64,000 bases of DNA from CAYPNF01 sp964411985 (GTDB lineage: Bacteria; Verrucomicrobiota; Verrucomicrobiia; Limisphaerales; J093). The DNA lies in contig CAYPNF010000009.1 of assembly GCA_964411985.1 (NCBI GenBank), positions 1 to 64,000 of the forward strand. The letters run 5' to 3'. The first letter of the stretch is position 1, and each line of letters begins with the position of its first letter. Shown here piece by piece: positions 26,430-35,725 of the stretch. The notes beneath the pieces are model-generated. The model did no database searches. It had not been told where the DNA came from and saw only the letters and a list, made by a program, of their open reading frames with translations. Both the position numbers and the translations under genes were made by a program.

Positions 26430-28091
26430 TTAGTCGGACCAATAAGCGCCAAAACGAGCCAGGTTGTCTTCACCCAGTGAAGGGGGCGGCGGCTCCTGCG
26501 GCCGGCCCAGGACGTTACAGGCGCCTTTCCAAAGATCACTGCGCGTGTAGCGTTGATGCTCGCGAGGCCAGGGGGTTTCAGTGAGCAGGCGCAAGGTCTC
26601 TTCGGGATGACCTGTAAGGAGCGCAAAGTCAGCCCGCCGCTCGATCACCAGCCGGTGTTGGGAAGGGCGGGAAAGCAGGGCTTGGCGCTTCTCGGTCAGG
26701 CCCAGTTCGGCATAAAGCGTGTCCAGCTCCGCCAGTGCCACGGGGTCCGACAGCGGACCGGCTTCCAGGTGTGGCAGTGCCGAGGTTGGATCCGACAGTG
26801 CCTTCCAGTGCAGCAAACCTGCCAGTCGTCGTGCGGTCGGAGCCTTGTTTCCTTGAAGAACCTGCAAGGCCTCGCCAGCTCGACCGCGGAACGCGAGCCA
26901 CAGCGCCAACGGCTCGGCCGCGTTCGCATTTCCGCGTTCTCGTTCTCGCCGCAGGCTTGCCTCCAATTCAATGCCTGTGGGAATCATGGAGATGGGAAGC
27001 CCGCCTTCTCCGTCCCGAAATGCCTCCCATTCAGTTTGCCACGATGAGTGTTTCCAGCCCAGCCAGGCATCCTCCATAGAGGGCAGGTGCATGACGGGAC
27101 GCTTCACGGAGTCACAGGCTTCCCGGGAATGGACAGGGATCCAAAACTCCTCGGAGTGTCGGGCAGTGCCAGCGGGGAACAGCGGCTTCTCCCCTTGGTC
27201 GATTAGGGGGCCACTCTCGATCTCGCAGTAGCAAAGCCCTCCTTCGGTCGAAGCTCGTCCCCACTCCCGCTGTGGGCCATGGCCATAGGTCCATACCTTC
27301 TTGCCGGGAAGCTGAGAAGGATCTGCCCAATGCATCAGGCCAAACCCCAGGTCGTGATGAAACGCGCCAAAGCTGGGGAAGCCCCCGGGTTTCCAGAAGA
27401 AAGCGGTCATTTGCCGTGCGTTCCGGTCCCAACTCAGACCCTCCCCCGGCCAGTCCAGTTCCACCAACCGGTCGTCATGCACCAAAACTCGGTGCGGGGC
27501 GTGCACAAACTCCGTCTGCTCGGTCGACCTCACCGCCGTAATGGTCCAGGACATCCAGGGATGATCCACCCCGGTTTGGTTCCGGAACGCGGATCGCTGC
27601 ACCAATACCGGCTCGTCTCCGGACAGACCGAGCTCCACCACCCATTCCATCCCAGTCCGCGCCTCCCGCTCGCCGATCCGGATATAGCCGTAGTCTCCGA
27701 TCTGCCCGGTGGTGCACCCGACGGTGGCGATGGAGGTGGGGGAATGAGCGATGGGGAAGTTGAACTCGATCCCGCCCGAAATGAAACCCCAGATCGGCAG
27801 GATGCGCACTGGCTTTACCGCGGGATTACTGAACAGGATCTCTTTTCCAATCCGTTTATCGAAAAGGCTGTAGACCCGTCCTCCCAGCTCCGGTGCCACC
27901 TCTACCCGCAACGCATCATTTTCCAGCACCACCATCCGAAACGATCGCGGAGTAGGGGTGCATTCTGTATCTCCGTAACTCGCGTAGGGGAACAGATGTT
28001 CCCGATGAGAGAAGAGCGGCAGAGAAGTCAGCGGCAATGGCCGGTAGAACGGAAGGACCTTAGTCGTTTCGAAAATCCGTATCATGGCCAT
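26430..28091 (-). CDS. DUF5107 domain protein
   Basis: A 553-residue protein when started at 28091 (MAMIRIFETTKVLPFYRP); the frame is open further upstream but that part looks non-coding. The first two thirds match DUF5107, a galactose mutarotase-like beta-sandwich: NDALRVEVAPELGGRVYSLFDK, WGFISGGIEFNFPIAHSPTS and AFHHDLGFGLMHWAD. The last third is helical and resembles degenerate TPR units (ANAAEPLALWLAFRGRAGEAL and similar). DUF5107 proteins usually sit with sugar-catabolic genes and are thought to bind or process sugars. Here it precedes the symporter by 21 bases. No signal peptide is apparent. Confidence 0.8.
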   Translation of the reverse strand: MAMIRIFETTKVLPFYRPLPLTSLPLFSHREHLFPYASYGDTECTPTPRSFRMVVLENDALRVEVAPELGGRVYSLFDKRIGKEILFSNPAVKPVRILPIWGFISGGIEFNFPIAHSPTSIATVGCTTGQIGDYGYIRIGEREARTGMEWVVELGLSGDEPVLVQRSAFRNQTGVDHPWMSWTITAVRSTEQTEFVHAPHRVLVHDDRLVELDWPGEGLSWDRNARQMTAFFWKPGGFPSFGAFHHDLGFGLMHWADPSQLPGKKVWTYGHGPQREWGRASTEGGLCYCEIESGPLIDQGEKPLFPAGTARHSEEFWIPVHSREACDSVKRPVMHLPSMEDAWLGWKHSSWQTEWEAFRDGEGGLPISMIPTGIELEASLRRERERGNANAAEPLALWLAFRGRAGEALQVLQGNKAPTARRLAGLLHWKALSDPTSALPHLEAGPLSDPVALAELDTLYAELGLTEKRQALLSRPSQHRLVIERRADFALLTGHPEETLRLLTETPWPREHQRYTRSDLWKGACNVLGRPQEPPPPSLGEDNLARFGAYWSD

Positions 28092-28176
28092 GGCAGTGAG
28101 TGGAAAGGAGGCTAATGTTCTGTCCCGGAAAACGCCACACCTTTGTTGGTTCCTGGAACCGGAGCCCCCAAGGTGG

Positions 28177-28199
28177 TCGACGTCTCGCTGAGACGTCGA
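28177..28199. repeat. Perfect 10-bp stem-loop
   Basis: TCGACGTCTC (28177-28186), a GCT loop and GAGACGTCGA (28190-28199) form a perfect 10-base-pair hairpin between the large propeller gene and the DUF5107 gene. No T-run follows on either strand, so a classical intrinsic terminator is not supported. It could be a 3' structure or a REP-like element. Confidence 0.55.
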
Positions 28200-28312
28200 G
28201 TCCAACTGCACAAAGGCCAAGTGGGCAAGAATGCACAACAACGTGGGAATGGAGTGTGGCTGACTTTTGCCCCTCATCGAGGGGCAAACCACCCGGTGGA
28301 TTCATGAGCCTC

Positions 28313-31300
28313 TCAAGGGAACATGACCACTCGATAATACCTCTGAGCCGCTCCATTCAGGCTCTTGTCCTCAAACCGCAGCTGCCCGGCGCCCTGCTCA
28401 ACCGGCGCATCCGGGGCATCGGTCCAGGCTAGGTCCTCGAGGCGGTTCTTAAACTGCACGCGGTAACTCTTCCCAGGCTGCCCTTCCCAGAGGAGAGTTG
28501 GATTGGCTCCAGTCACCAGCGGGAGGAGGTTCACCCGAATCCCGGGCTCGTTTGGCAGAGCGAAAGCGTACACTTGGGGTAGAAGGCTTGGGTGCGAGGA
28601 AGCTGGGGTGGATAGGCTGCTTTCGAGAAAGAGGGTCGAGACTGTGGCATCAAAGTGCGCGTTGAAGGAGAAGCCATGGATTTCCTGCCCTGAGTCATCC
28701 ACTTGGGTTGCCAATGTAGTTCCCGTCTTCAAATCCCTGATGTAGACGTTACCCCTGCCACTCATGGCTCCGGCAACCAGGTCTGTCGCCAGGCTCTGAA
28801 ACGCGACATACCGGCCATCGCCGCTGATGTTCGGGGATCCTGAGGCTCTGTTCCCCGCACTGGTGCCAGCTTGATTGACGCTAACGAGCATGACCGTATC
28901 AGGCTGGCCGGCGTCCACCAAATACACGTCCGTAGCGTTGTTGGTGTCGGCGCTGGCCGTGCGGTTGCTTGGGCTTGGGAACGCAATGAGCCGCCCGTCT
29001 TCACTAATGCAGACCGCTTGCTCAGATTCCGAGATCACCGCGCCAAAAGAGGGAAACAGAGGCTGGAGCTCATTCTGATCTCTGGCGTAACGCGAGACGC
29101 CGGGATTGAGGGAAGAAAAGGCTTGGATGGCACAGAACCGACCGTCTGAGGTGACCGCCGGGCGGGTTGCTGCGACGGCGATGGGTTCGAGTGCCCCACT
29201 CCCCAGATCGTACCGGTAGAAGTTGGGTTGCTCGAGCACCGGTGCAGCTGGGCAGCGATACCAGAGGTCGCGTCCGCCGGTAATGGCGATCACGTCCAGG
29301 CCGGCTGTTCCCATCCAGTTGGTGACCTCTATGGTCCTTTGCAGCTGTAGGTCGCGCACCAGGATGGCACGACCCATTGCCCAGGCGGTGTAACGGCCAT
29401 CATCGCTAATGACCGGGGCTACGCCGGGAGCCAAAGCCGATTTGGCGAGCTGCTCCGGCCGCACACTTGCCAAGGCTGTGGTCTGCTTTGCCAGATCACG
29501 CACGAATACGTCGGCGATCTGGTTGGTGTCCCCCTCCACTAAATCGCTCGCTGCGCTGACAAAAGCTGCGAACCGTCCATCCGGGGTCAGAACCGGCAGC
29601 TGGGAAGCACCATTTCCTCCGCCGGTCCCAGTTTGGTTCATGCTCACCAGCAGGCTAGTTCCGAGCTGCGCGTCGCGGACATACACGTTTTCCAGGCCAT
29701 CGGATGAAAAGGGTGTCAACCCTTTGGCACTACTGGTGAACAATATGTATCGTCCATCGGCACTGATGCCCGAGGGCGCCAGTGTTGCTGGCATGTTGGG
29801 CGCGGTTGGCGGGAGTGCCGGATCTCCCACTGAGACCGCCTCCGCTTCTGCGAGGGAGGCCTGTCGGACAAAGACGTCCATGGTCCCGTTGTCGTCTCCG
29901 TCCACAAGGTCGCCGTCCTCAGACTGAAACGCCACGACCCCGCCATCTTCGCTTAGGCACAAACCCTCGCAATCGCTTGCGCTACCTGCGGGAGCATGCT
30001 GGGTCGCGCTGGCCAGAGTGGTCTGGCCCGTTATCATGTCACGAAAGTACACTTGGGCACGCCCATTCGTAGCCTGGGGCGCAAGGTCGGTGGCATCGCT
30101 CAAAAACGCCAGGTTTCTGCCATCTCTAGAAAGCACCGGTGAGAAAGCGTTGCCCGAACTGGGTTCGCCAAGGCCATTCGTGGTCATGAGCCGGGACTCG
30201 CCTATCCCTCCCTCCCAAAGGTAGACTTGACGGTCCGCCGCATAGACGACTTGCTGTCCATCGGGAGCCATCCAAGCTTCGATTTGGCCTACCCGATTCG
30301 AAGCAATTGCCACGGAGGATGTCGCTTGGAGATCCCGTCGGTAGAGGATGGAGGGACTGGAAATGGATCGAAAGAGGACGTATCGGCCATCTTCGCTGAC
30401 GTCCAGGGGCCCGGTGGATATCGTTGCGGCGGGGCCCGGCGGCTTCGCACTCGCCAGGTAGTTGGTGCCTAATTGCAGGTCGCGGACAAAGACTTGCGCG
30501 TAATTTGCAGGAGTCCCCGTTTTGATGACATTAGTCGCATAGCTTTGGAAGAGAACGTGGCGCCCGTCGGGGGTGACCGTCGGAGCCAAGGATACAACCA
30601 GAGAGGACCCGGAGCTAGCCTGGATCGCGCTCGCTTTGCCCCGCCAGTCGAGGCTGACAAGGGTAGTAGTCTCCAGCAGGAGGTCGCGGAGATAGATGTC
30701 CGTGTTAGCATTAGTATCTTTGGTTGTCAGGTTGTTCGCCAAGCTTTCAAAGACGACAAACCGACCGTCAGGCGTGATGTTTGCCGCTGTGGAGGCCCTG
30801 TTACCGCCCAGGCCATTGGTTGCCACGCTCACGAGTTTTGTGATCCCGGCGGCTAGGTCCCGAACGTAAATGTCGCCCACTCCGTAGGTGACGTTCGTCA
30901 CCAGGTTTTGGGCTCGGCTCTCGAAAACCACATATCGTCCGTCGCCGGACAGCGAGGGTGCCACGGAATGTTGGTCTCCACCCGATGCTCCATCCGCACT
31001 GGCGCTGACCAGAAGCGTCGTGCCTGTTTTGCGATCGCGTAGATAGACATTCAGGGCCTGATCGGTGTGAGTGTTGGTAACCAGATTCGCGGCGGAACTG
31101 GTGAATGCAACCATGCTCCCATCGGTGCTGAGCACTGGACCCGTGGAGTCGCCACCATGACCCGTGACCAGGACGAACTTCGGATCGAACGCAGAAACCA
31201 GCCTGAGTCCTCCGGCATTCTGAGCCAGCAGTGCGAAAGGACCGCATGACAACAACGCCATCCAGAGCCAAAACTTCGTTCGCCTGCCCCCATTCAGGGG

Positions 31301-31324
31301 GGCAAGAGCAACCCTTGAGTCCAT
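28313..31324 (-). CDS. Secreted TolB-like (PD40) beta-propeller protein
   Basis: A 1003-residue secreted protein built from many TolB/PD40-type blades. I place the start at 31324 (MDSRVALAPLNGGRRTKFWL), giving a signal peptide ending ALLAQ; an upstream Met at 31429 would overlap the divergent prepilin-like gene. At least a dozen repeats follow the pattern SxDGRYVxFxSxAxNLV-D-N-xDVYxRDLxxGxTxLVS, for example SPNISGDGRYVAFQSLATDL and VYIRDLKTGTTL. The C-terminal 60 residues (TLLWEGQPGKSYRVQFKN, ending RYYRVVMFP) look like the short beta-domain often found at the end of secreted Verrucomicrobia proteins. Function unknown, probably binding. Confidence 0.85.
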   Translation of the reverse strand: MDSRVALAPLNGGRRTKFWLWMALLSCGPFALLAQNAGGLRLVSAFDPKFVLVTGHGGDSTGPVLSTDGSMVAFTSSAANLVTNTHTDQALNVYLRDRKTGTTLLVSASADGASGGDQHSVAPSLSGDGRYVVFESRAQNLVTNVTYGVGDIYVRDLAAGITKLVSVATNGLGGNRASTAANITPDGRFVVFESLANNLTTKDTNANTDIYLRDLLLETTTLVSLDWRGKASAIQASSGSSLVVSLAPTVTPDGRHVLFQSYATNVIKTGTPANYAQVFVRDLQLGTNYLASAKPPGPAATISTGPLDVSEDGRYVLFRSISSPSILYRRDLQATSSVAIASNRVGQIEAWMAPDGQQVVYAADRQVYLWEGGIGESRLMTTNGLGEPSSGNAFSPVLSRDGRNLAFLSDATDLAPQATNGRAQVYFRDMITGQTTLASATQHAPAGSASDCEGLCLSEDGGVVAFQSEDGDLVDGDDNGTMDVFVRQASLAEAEAVSVGDPALPPTAPNMPATLAPSGISADGRYILFTSSAKGLTPFSSDGLENVYVRDAQLGTSLLVSMNQTGTGGGNGASQLPVLTPDGRFAAFVSAASDLVEGDTNQIADVFVRDLAKQTTALASVRPEQLAKSALAPGVAPVISDDGRYTAWAMGRAILVRDLQLQRTIEVTNWMGTAGLDVIAITGGRDLWYRCPAAPVLEQPNFYRYDLGSGALEPIAVAATRPAVTSDGRFCAIQAFSSLNPGVSRYARDQNELQPLFPSFGAVISESEQAVCISEDGRLIAFPSPSNRTASADTNNATDVYLVDAGQPDTVMLVSVNQAGTSAGNRASGSPNISGDGRYVAFQSLATDLVAGAMSGRGNVYIRDLKTGTTLATQVDDSGQEIHGFSFNAHFDATVSTLFLESSLSTPASSHPSLLPQVYAFALPNEPGIRVNLLPLVTGANPTLLWEGQPGKSYRVQFKNRLEDLAWTDAPDAPVEQGAGQLRFEDKSLNGAAQRYYRVVMFP

Positions 31325-31405
31325 AAGTAATACTATTTCGGCAGAGTGTGGTTTTAGGGTTGCCTTGTTCGCCCCGATACGCAAACACTTTCTGGTAACC
31401 TGACT

Positions 31406-32305
31406 ATGCAGCCACCCAGTCGTCGCCATGGAGATTCGCGCCCCGTCGACCCCGGCTCCCCTCAGATTGCCGCAAGGGCGGCGGGAGGCTCCCGGGCCTT
31501 CACCTTTCCCGAGTTGCTTGTGGTCTTGGGCGTAGTCTGCGTGCTGGCCGCCCTACAGGTGGCGCGAGCTACCCCGGTCCGGGCCCGGAGCACCCAGGCG
31601 GTTTGCCTGGATAACCTACGGCGGCTGACCGGAGCCTGGCTCTTGTTCGCTCATGACCACGGCGGCACGGTCGCTGGGAATCTGGACGGGACCCAGAGTG
31701 CCAAGAGCACCAACAGTTCGTGGTGCGCCGGATGGCTGGATTTTGCCTCCAATCAGGCAAACACCAACACGACCTATCTGCGGGATGCACAGCTGGGGAG
31801 GTACCTCAACGGCGACACCACCGTTTTCAAGTGTCCAGCGGATCGTTCCTCGGTCCGGATGGGTGGCACGATCTGGCCCAGGGTGCGCAGCGTCTCGATG
31901 AATGGGTACCTGGGCGAAAAAGCCTCCCCCTACACCCAAGGTTACTACCAGTTTCGGAAACTGGGCGACTTGGTCACCCTCGCGCCCCGTGAGACATTCG
32001 TTTTTGTGGACGAGCGGGAGGAGAGCATCAACGATTGCGCCTTCTTGGTGGACATGAGGGGATTCGATCCCCAGAACGGCAGCCCTCTGACCATCGTGGA
32101 CTTCCCCGCCAGTTACCACGAGGGAGGAGCGGGTTTCTCCTTCGCTGATGGCCATGCCGAGACCTGGCATTGGAAGGATCCGCGCACGATGCCTATCCTA
32201 AAAGCGGGCCAGGTTCTTGCTCTCGGTGTCGTTTCCCCCAACAACCTGGACGTGGAGCGAATGCAGAGCCATACCAGCCGCAGAATCAGCAACCCTACGC
32301 GGTGA
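31406..32305 (+). CDS. Prepilin-like protein with H-X9-DG domain
   Basis: A 299-residue type II secretion/type IV pilus pseudopilin-like protein. A charged leader of about 31 residues precedes AFTFPELLVVLGVVCVLAAL, a prepilin peptidase site with Phe at +1 and Glu at +5. The residue before the cut is Ala rather than the usual Gly. The globular part has CLDNLRRLTGAWLLFAHDH and ends with the H-X9-DG motif (YHEGGAGFSFADGHAETWHW), typical of the large paralogous family of Verrucomicrobia and Planctomycetes. It is divergent from the large propeller gene with 81 bases between. Confidence 0.88.
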   Translation: MQPPSRRHGDSRPVDPGSPQIAARAAGGSRAFTFPELLVVLGVVCVLAALQVARATPVRARSTQAVCLDNLRRLTGAWLLFAHDHGGTVAGNLDGTQSAKSTNSSWCAGWLDFASNQANTNTTYLRDAQLGRYLNGDTTVFKCPADRSSVRMGGTIWPRVRSVSMNGYLGEKASPYTQGYYQFRKLGDLVTLAPRETFVFVDEREESINDCAFLVDMRGFDPQNGSPLTIVDFPASYHEGGAGFSFADGHAETWHWKDPRTMPILKAGQVLALGVVSPNNLDVERMQSHTSRRISNPTR

Positions 32306-32379
32306 CGGTGGTCGATGGATCGATGAGCCGGAGCCACGATCTCGCCCCCCGGCGACGGGCGGGCCACCTGATATGCCGA

Positions 32380-35286
32380 CTACCTGGAACCAGGGGTGGC
32401 AGCGGTTCTTGGTCCGCGTTGGATGAACCTGATTGCATCCAGGCGCAAACGGGCTCCGGCGATGTGGTGAGCCAGGGCCTTCCGTTGTTCTACGAGCAGG
32501 GCGATTTCCTCGTCGCGCACACTTCGGTTAAGTTTCTGTAATTCCTGCAGCCGCCGGATCTCAGCATCCAGCTGGGTCGACATTTGGTACTGTGCTCCGG
32601 CAACGATCTCCGGAGCCTTGTTGGCCGCAAATCCTTGTGCTCTTTCCAGCAGCGCCGGGAGGAGTTCCTCTCGCAGTCCAGGGAGACTCCACAGCACTTG
32701 AGGATTCCCTTTCCCCAAGTGCTGGCGAAGGGCGGCGGGGGGAATCGATTCCCCCACATCGTTGCCATGCTGATCCACCAGCACCCGCACGGGTGTGGAC
32801 GGGAGGAAACGGTCCACATGCAGACCTGGCGGGGCGACGCACTCCAAGAGATAGACCATTTCCAAATAGAGTGCCGTCACCTTCGGATCGAGCCAATGAG
32901 CGAAATTGCTGTTGCCTTGCTCCGACCCCAGCAGCAGGTCGAGTGCGCCCGTAACGAGGGGATGGTCCCAGGTGAGGAACTGGATGTCTTCACGGGCTAA
33001 CGCGCGTGCACGATCACACGTGACCGTAAGTCCTTCCGTCGGCAGACCTGGAAAGACGTCGGCAAACACTCCGGCGGAGCCCAAGCGGTAGGTGCGCGGC
33101 CCCACTTCTTCGACCTGGATAGAGTAATGATCGAAAACCGCGAGCATGAATTGGTCGAGTGCCAAGTCCAGATCCCGTCTCTGTATCTCTTCCACCAGTC
33201 TCGCGCCTGCGGCAGGGTGAAATGAATTCAGCTCGAGCAATCGGTCGCGACCTTGCTCCAACTGTACAGCCAGTTCCTTGCGGGCCGAGCGTGTTTCCTC
33301 GATCAGACTTTCCAAGTCGGCTCGTGAAGTCTCCTCCGTTTCGTGGAAGTCCTGGGCTAGATCATGCAACCTGGCGCCGAAGCGTTCCCGGAGTTCGCGG
33401 CCTCCATGGAGATTAGTTTGCAGGGAATCCAGGCCCTCATGGTACCAACGGGCAAGGACCTCTTGGGGACTTCCAGCCACAAAGGGAACATGGACTTGGA
33501 TGGGCGAGGTCTGCCCGATCCGGTCCAGCCGACCGAGCCGCTGTTCCAGAAGTTCCGGATCCAGTGGGAGATCGAACAACACCAAGTGGTGTGAGAATTG
33601 GAAATTCCGGCCTTCACTCCCGATCTCAGAGCAGACCAGAATGCGTGCCCCGTCTTCCTCCGCGAACCAGGCGGCATTCCGGTCCCGTTTCACCAGCGGC
33701 AGGCCCTCATGAAATACTCCGATCTTCACGTTGATCTGCTGTCGCAGGGCTGCTTCGATGGCCTCGACTTTCGCTTGGGTGCGGCAAATCAGGAGCACTT
33801 TCTCGAGTGCCAGACTTCGGAGCAGGGCCGCGAGCCATCCGATCCTCGGATCTCGGGAGAAGTCCGGTCGGAAGGTCCGGGCCACCGTAGGGTTGGTATC
33901 CGCCGCAAATTCGTCAGCCAGTGCTTCAAACAACTTCTCCGCACCCCTAGGGACAGACGATGTGGATGAACGCGACGTATCAGGGACAGGCAATGGACAA
34001 AGGTGAGCCGTGCGACCTGGAAACCCCGAAACCGTATTGCGCGTGTTGCGGAACATGACTCGGCCTGTGCCATGGTAGTCCAGTAGCGCACCTATCAATT
34101 GCCGCAGGCTGGGCTCAACTCCTTCAGCAACTTTACTTAGACGGGACGCAACGCTCACTTCCGATTCCTGAAGGATGTGACTCAGCATGCTGCGTTCGGT
34201 CCTGGAAAGCGTTTGGTGGGCTTGGAGACGGTCGGCCAGTTCTGCGACCTCCCGGTAGTGGCCGGTTTCCTTGACGAATTCTTCCAAATTGTGAAATCTT
34301 TCTGGGTCAAGGAGTTGCAGACGGGCGAAATGGCTTCCAATCCCCAGTTGCTCCGGAGTCGCCGTCAGGAGCAGGAGTCCCGGGCTTTGCCGTGCCAGCG
34401 CGGCGACAGTGGCATACTCGCGGCTTATCACTTCTTCGGACCAACCCAGGTGATGGGCTTCGTCGACGACGACTACATCCCAGCCGGCTGCGAGCGCTTG
34501 CTGTAGCCGCTTCCCATCGTTGCTGAGCAGGCCAATCTTGCTGATCACGAGTTGATCGTCCAGAAACGGATTGGTGTCCGGATCGACGGCCTCTAGAGCT
34601 TCGCAGCGTTCCTCGTCGAAGATATGGAACCAAAGATGAAACCGGCGGAGCAACTCCACAAACCATTGATGGACAAGCGAATCGGGTACCAATACCAGTA
34701 CACGTTGTGCACGCCCTGTCAGCAGGAGTCGGTGCAGGATCAGGCAAGTTTCGATGGTTTTGCCCAACCCCACCTCATCGGCGAGAAGCACGCGGGGCAC
34801 AAGGCGGCCCGCAACTTCGGATGCCAGGTAAAGCTGATGAGGGAGGAGGTCAATGCGCCCGCCGGTAAACCCTCTGACCGGCGATTTACGACGTTGATGT
34901 TGTTGCTCCAAGGCAGACACTCTCAGCTCAAACGCCTCCAAGGAATCTAGTTGTCCTGCGAGCAGTCTCTCCTCGGGTTTGTTGATGCTGATAGAGCTGC
35001 TGAGTTCCGTTTCGCACCATGCTTGTCCGCCACCATGGTAGTGAAGCAGGTTGCCTTTCTTGGTGACGGACTCCACCGTCAGATGCTCTCCATCCCGGCT
35101 CAGGATCTTATCACCGGGCCGAAAGCTTGTCCGGAGTAGCGGTGCGTTGTCGCAGGCGTATTCGCGGGTCTCTTTGCAGGCATCAAACTCGACCGTGACG
35201 GTATGGGCACTGACACACAGTACCGAGCCCAAGCCGAGTTCGGGTTCGCTTTCGCTCGTCCATCGTTGACCTTTATAGAAAATCAT
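32380..35286 (-). CDS. rapA: RapA/HepA-like SNF2 helicase
   Basis: A 968-residue Swi2/Snf2 ATPase of the RapA type, which in E. coli binds RNA polymerase and promotes its recycling. The N-terminus (FYKGQRWTSESEPELGLGSV) matches the RapA Tudor-like region. Motor motifs are LPHQLYLASEV, Walker A LLADEVGLGKTIETC, DEAH in VVVDEAHHLGWS, LLTATPEQ, and in lobe 2 LVCSEIGSEGRNFQFSHHLV and LEQRLGRLDRIGQT. The C-terminal RapA region is present to the end. The length equals that of E. coli RapA. One oddity is a Pro/Ser-rich stretch near residues 430-445 (LCPLPVPDTSRSSTSSVP) encoded by DNA with two GGGACAG motifs. It stands alone, upstream of the prepilin-like gene on the other strand. Confidence 0.93.
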   Translation of the reverse strand: MIFYKGQRWTSESEPELGLGSVLCVSAHTVTVEFDACKETREYACDNAPLLRTSFRPGDKILSRDGEHLTVESVTKKGNLLHYHGGGQAWCETELSSSISINKPEERLLAGQLDSLEAFELRVSALEQQHQRRKSPVRGFTGGRIDLLPHQLYLASEVAGRLVPRVLLADEVGLGKTIETCLILHRLLLTGRAQRVLVLVPDSLVHQWFVELLRRFHLWFHIFDEERCEALEAVDPDTNPFLDDQLVISKIGLLSNDGKRLQQALAAGWDVVVVDEAHHLGWSEEVISREYATVAALARQSPGLLLLTATPEQLGIGSHFARLQLLDPERFHNLEEFVKETGHYREVAELADRLQAHQTLSRTERSMLSHILQESEVSVASRLSKVAEGVEPSLRQLIGALLDYHGTGRVMFRNTRNTVSGFPGRTAHLCPLPVPDTSRSSTSSVPRGAEKLFEALADEFAADTNPTVARTFRPDFSRDPRIGWLAALLRSLALEKVLLICRTQAKVEAIEAALRQQINVKIGVFHEGLPLVKRDRNAAWFAEEDGARILVCSEIGSEGRNFQFSHHLVLFDLPLDPELLEQRLGRLDRIGQTSPIQVHVPFVAGSPQEVLARWYHEGLDSLQTNLHGGRELRERFGARLHDLAQDFHETEETSRADLESLIEETRSARKELAVQLEQGRDRLLELNSFHPAAGARLVEEIQRRDLDLALDQFMLAVFDHYSIQVEEVGPRTYRLGSAGVFADVFPGLPTEGLTVTCDRARALAREDIQFLTWDHPLVTGALDLLLGSEQGNSNFAHWLDPKVTALYLEMVYLLECVAPPGLHVDRFLPSTPVRVLVDQHGNDVGESIPPAALRQHLGKGNPQVLWSLPGLREELLPALLERAQGFAANKAPEIVAGAQYQMSTQLDAEIRRLQELQKLNRSVRDEEIALLVEQRKALAHHIAGARLRLDAIRFIQRGPRTAATPGSR

Positions 35287-35725
35287 CAGCCTGGAGTGCC
35301 ACAGAGCTGAGTTTTTGGGGGCAGACAGTTATTTGCAAGCCCTCCGGAACCAGATCTGCCTCCTTTTTCGCTTCACGGGAGCAGGTCATGCTGCTCGCCT
35401 TCCCACGCCTCAGGGACAGGCGTTGACGAGCACACGACCTGAGGTGAAGGATATTATCCTTCCATGGCAAGGGGAGCTGATCATCAGGGACAGGTCTTTG
35501 GGAGGATGAGTAGCCTCGTTCCATCCATTCTGCATCACTTGGAATACCGAACGTCTCCGAACCTATCCAAAACGAAGGACCAAAGCCATCCGAGGTCCGG
35601 AATCAGGAGGATTTTACCACTCTCATTTAGAAAGACGCCTCCTAACACAACACCCATTCACTGCCAACCCAACGTCGGCGCAGATGCGGGAGGTTTTCGA
35701 GCCTGGGATACCGTTCTAACTCTGC
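35287..35725. repeat. Intergenic repeat region next to the transposase gene
   Basis: No credible gene is present in this 439-base gap between rapA and the transposase. It holds three motifs of the GGGACAG family: GGGGCAGACAGTTATT near 35317, CAGGGACAGGCG near 35411 and CAGGGACAGGTCTTTGGG near 35486. The last is nearly identical over 15 bases to copies at 12993 and 13094. It lies on the 3' side of the transposase gene. Confidence 0.6.

Noticed and set aside
35273..35524. 83-residue minus-strand frame between rapA and the transposase
   Set aside because: It consists of repeat DNA and has no family similarity or ribosome binding site.
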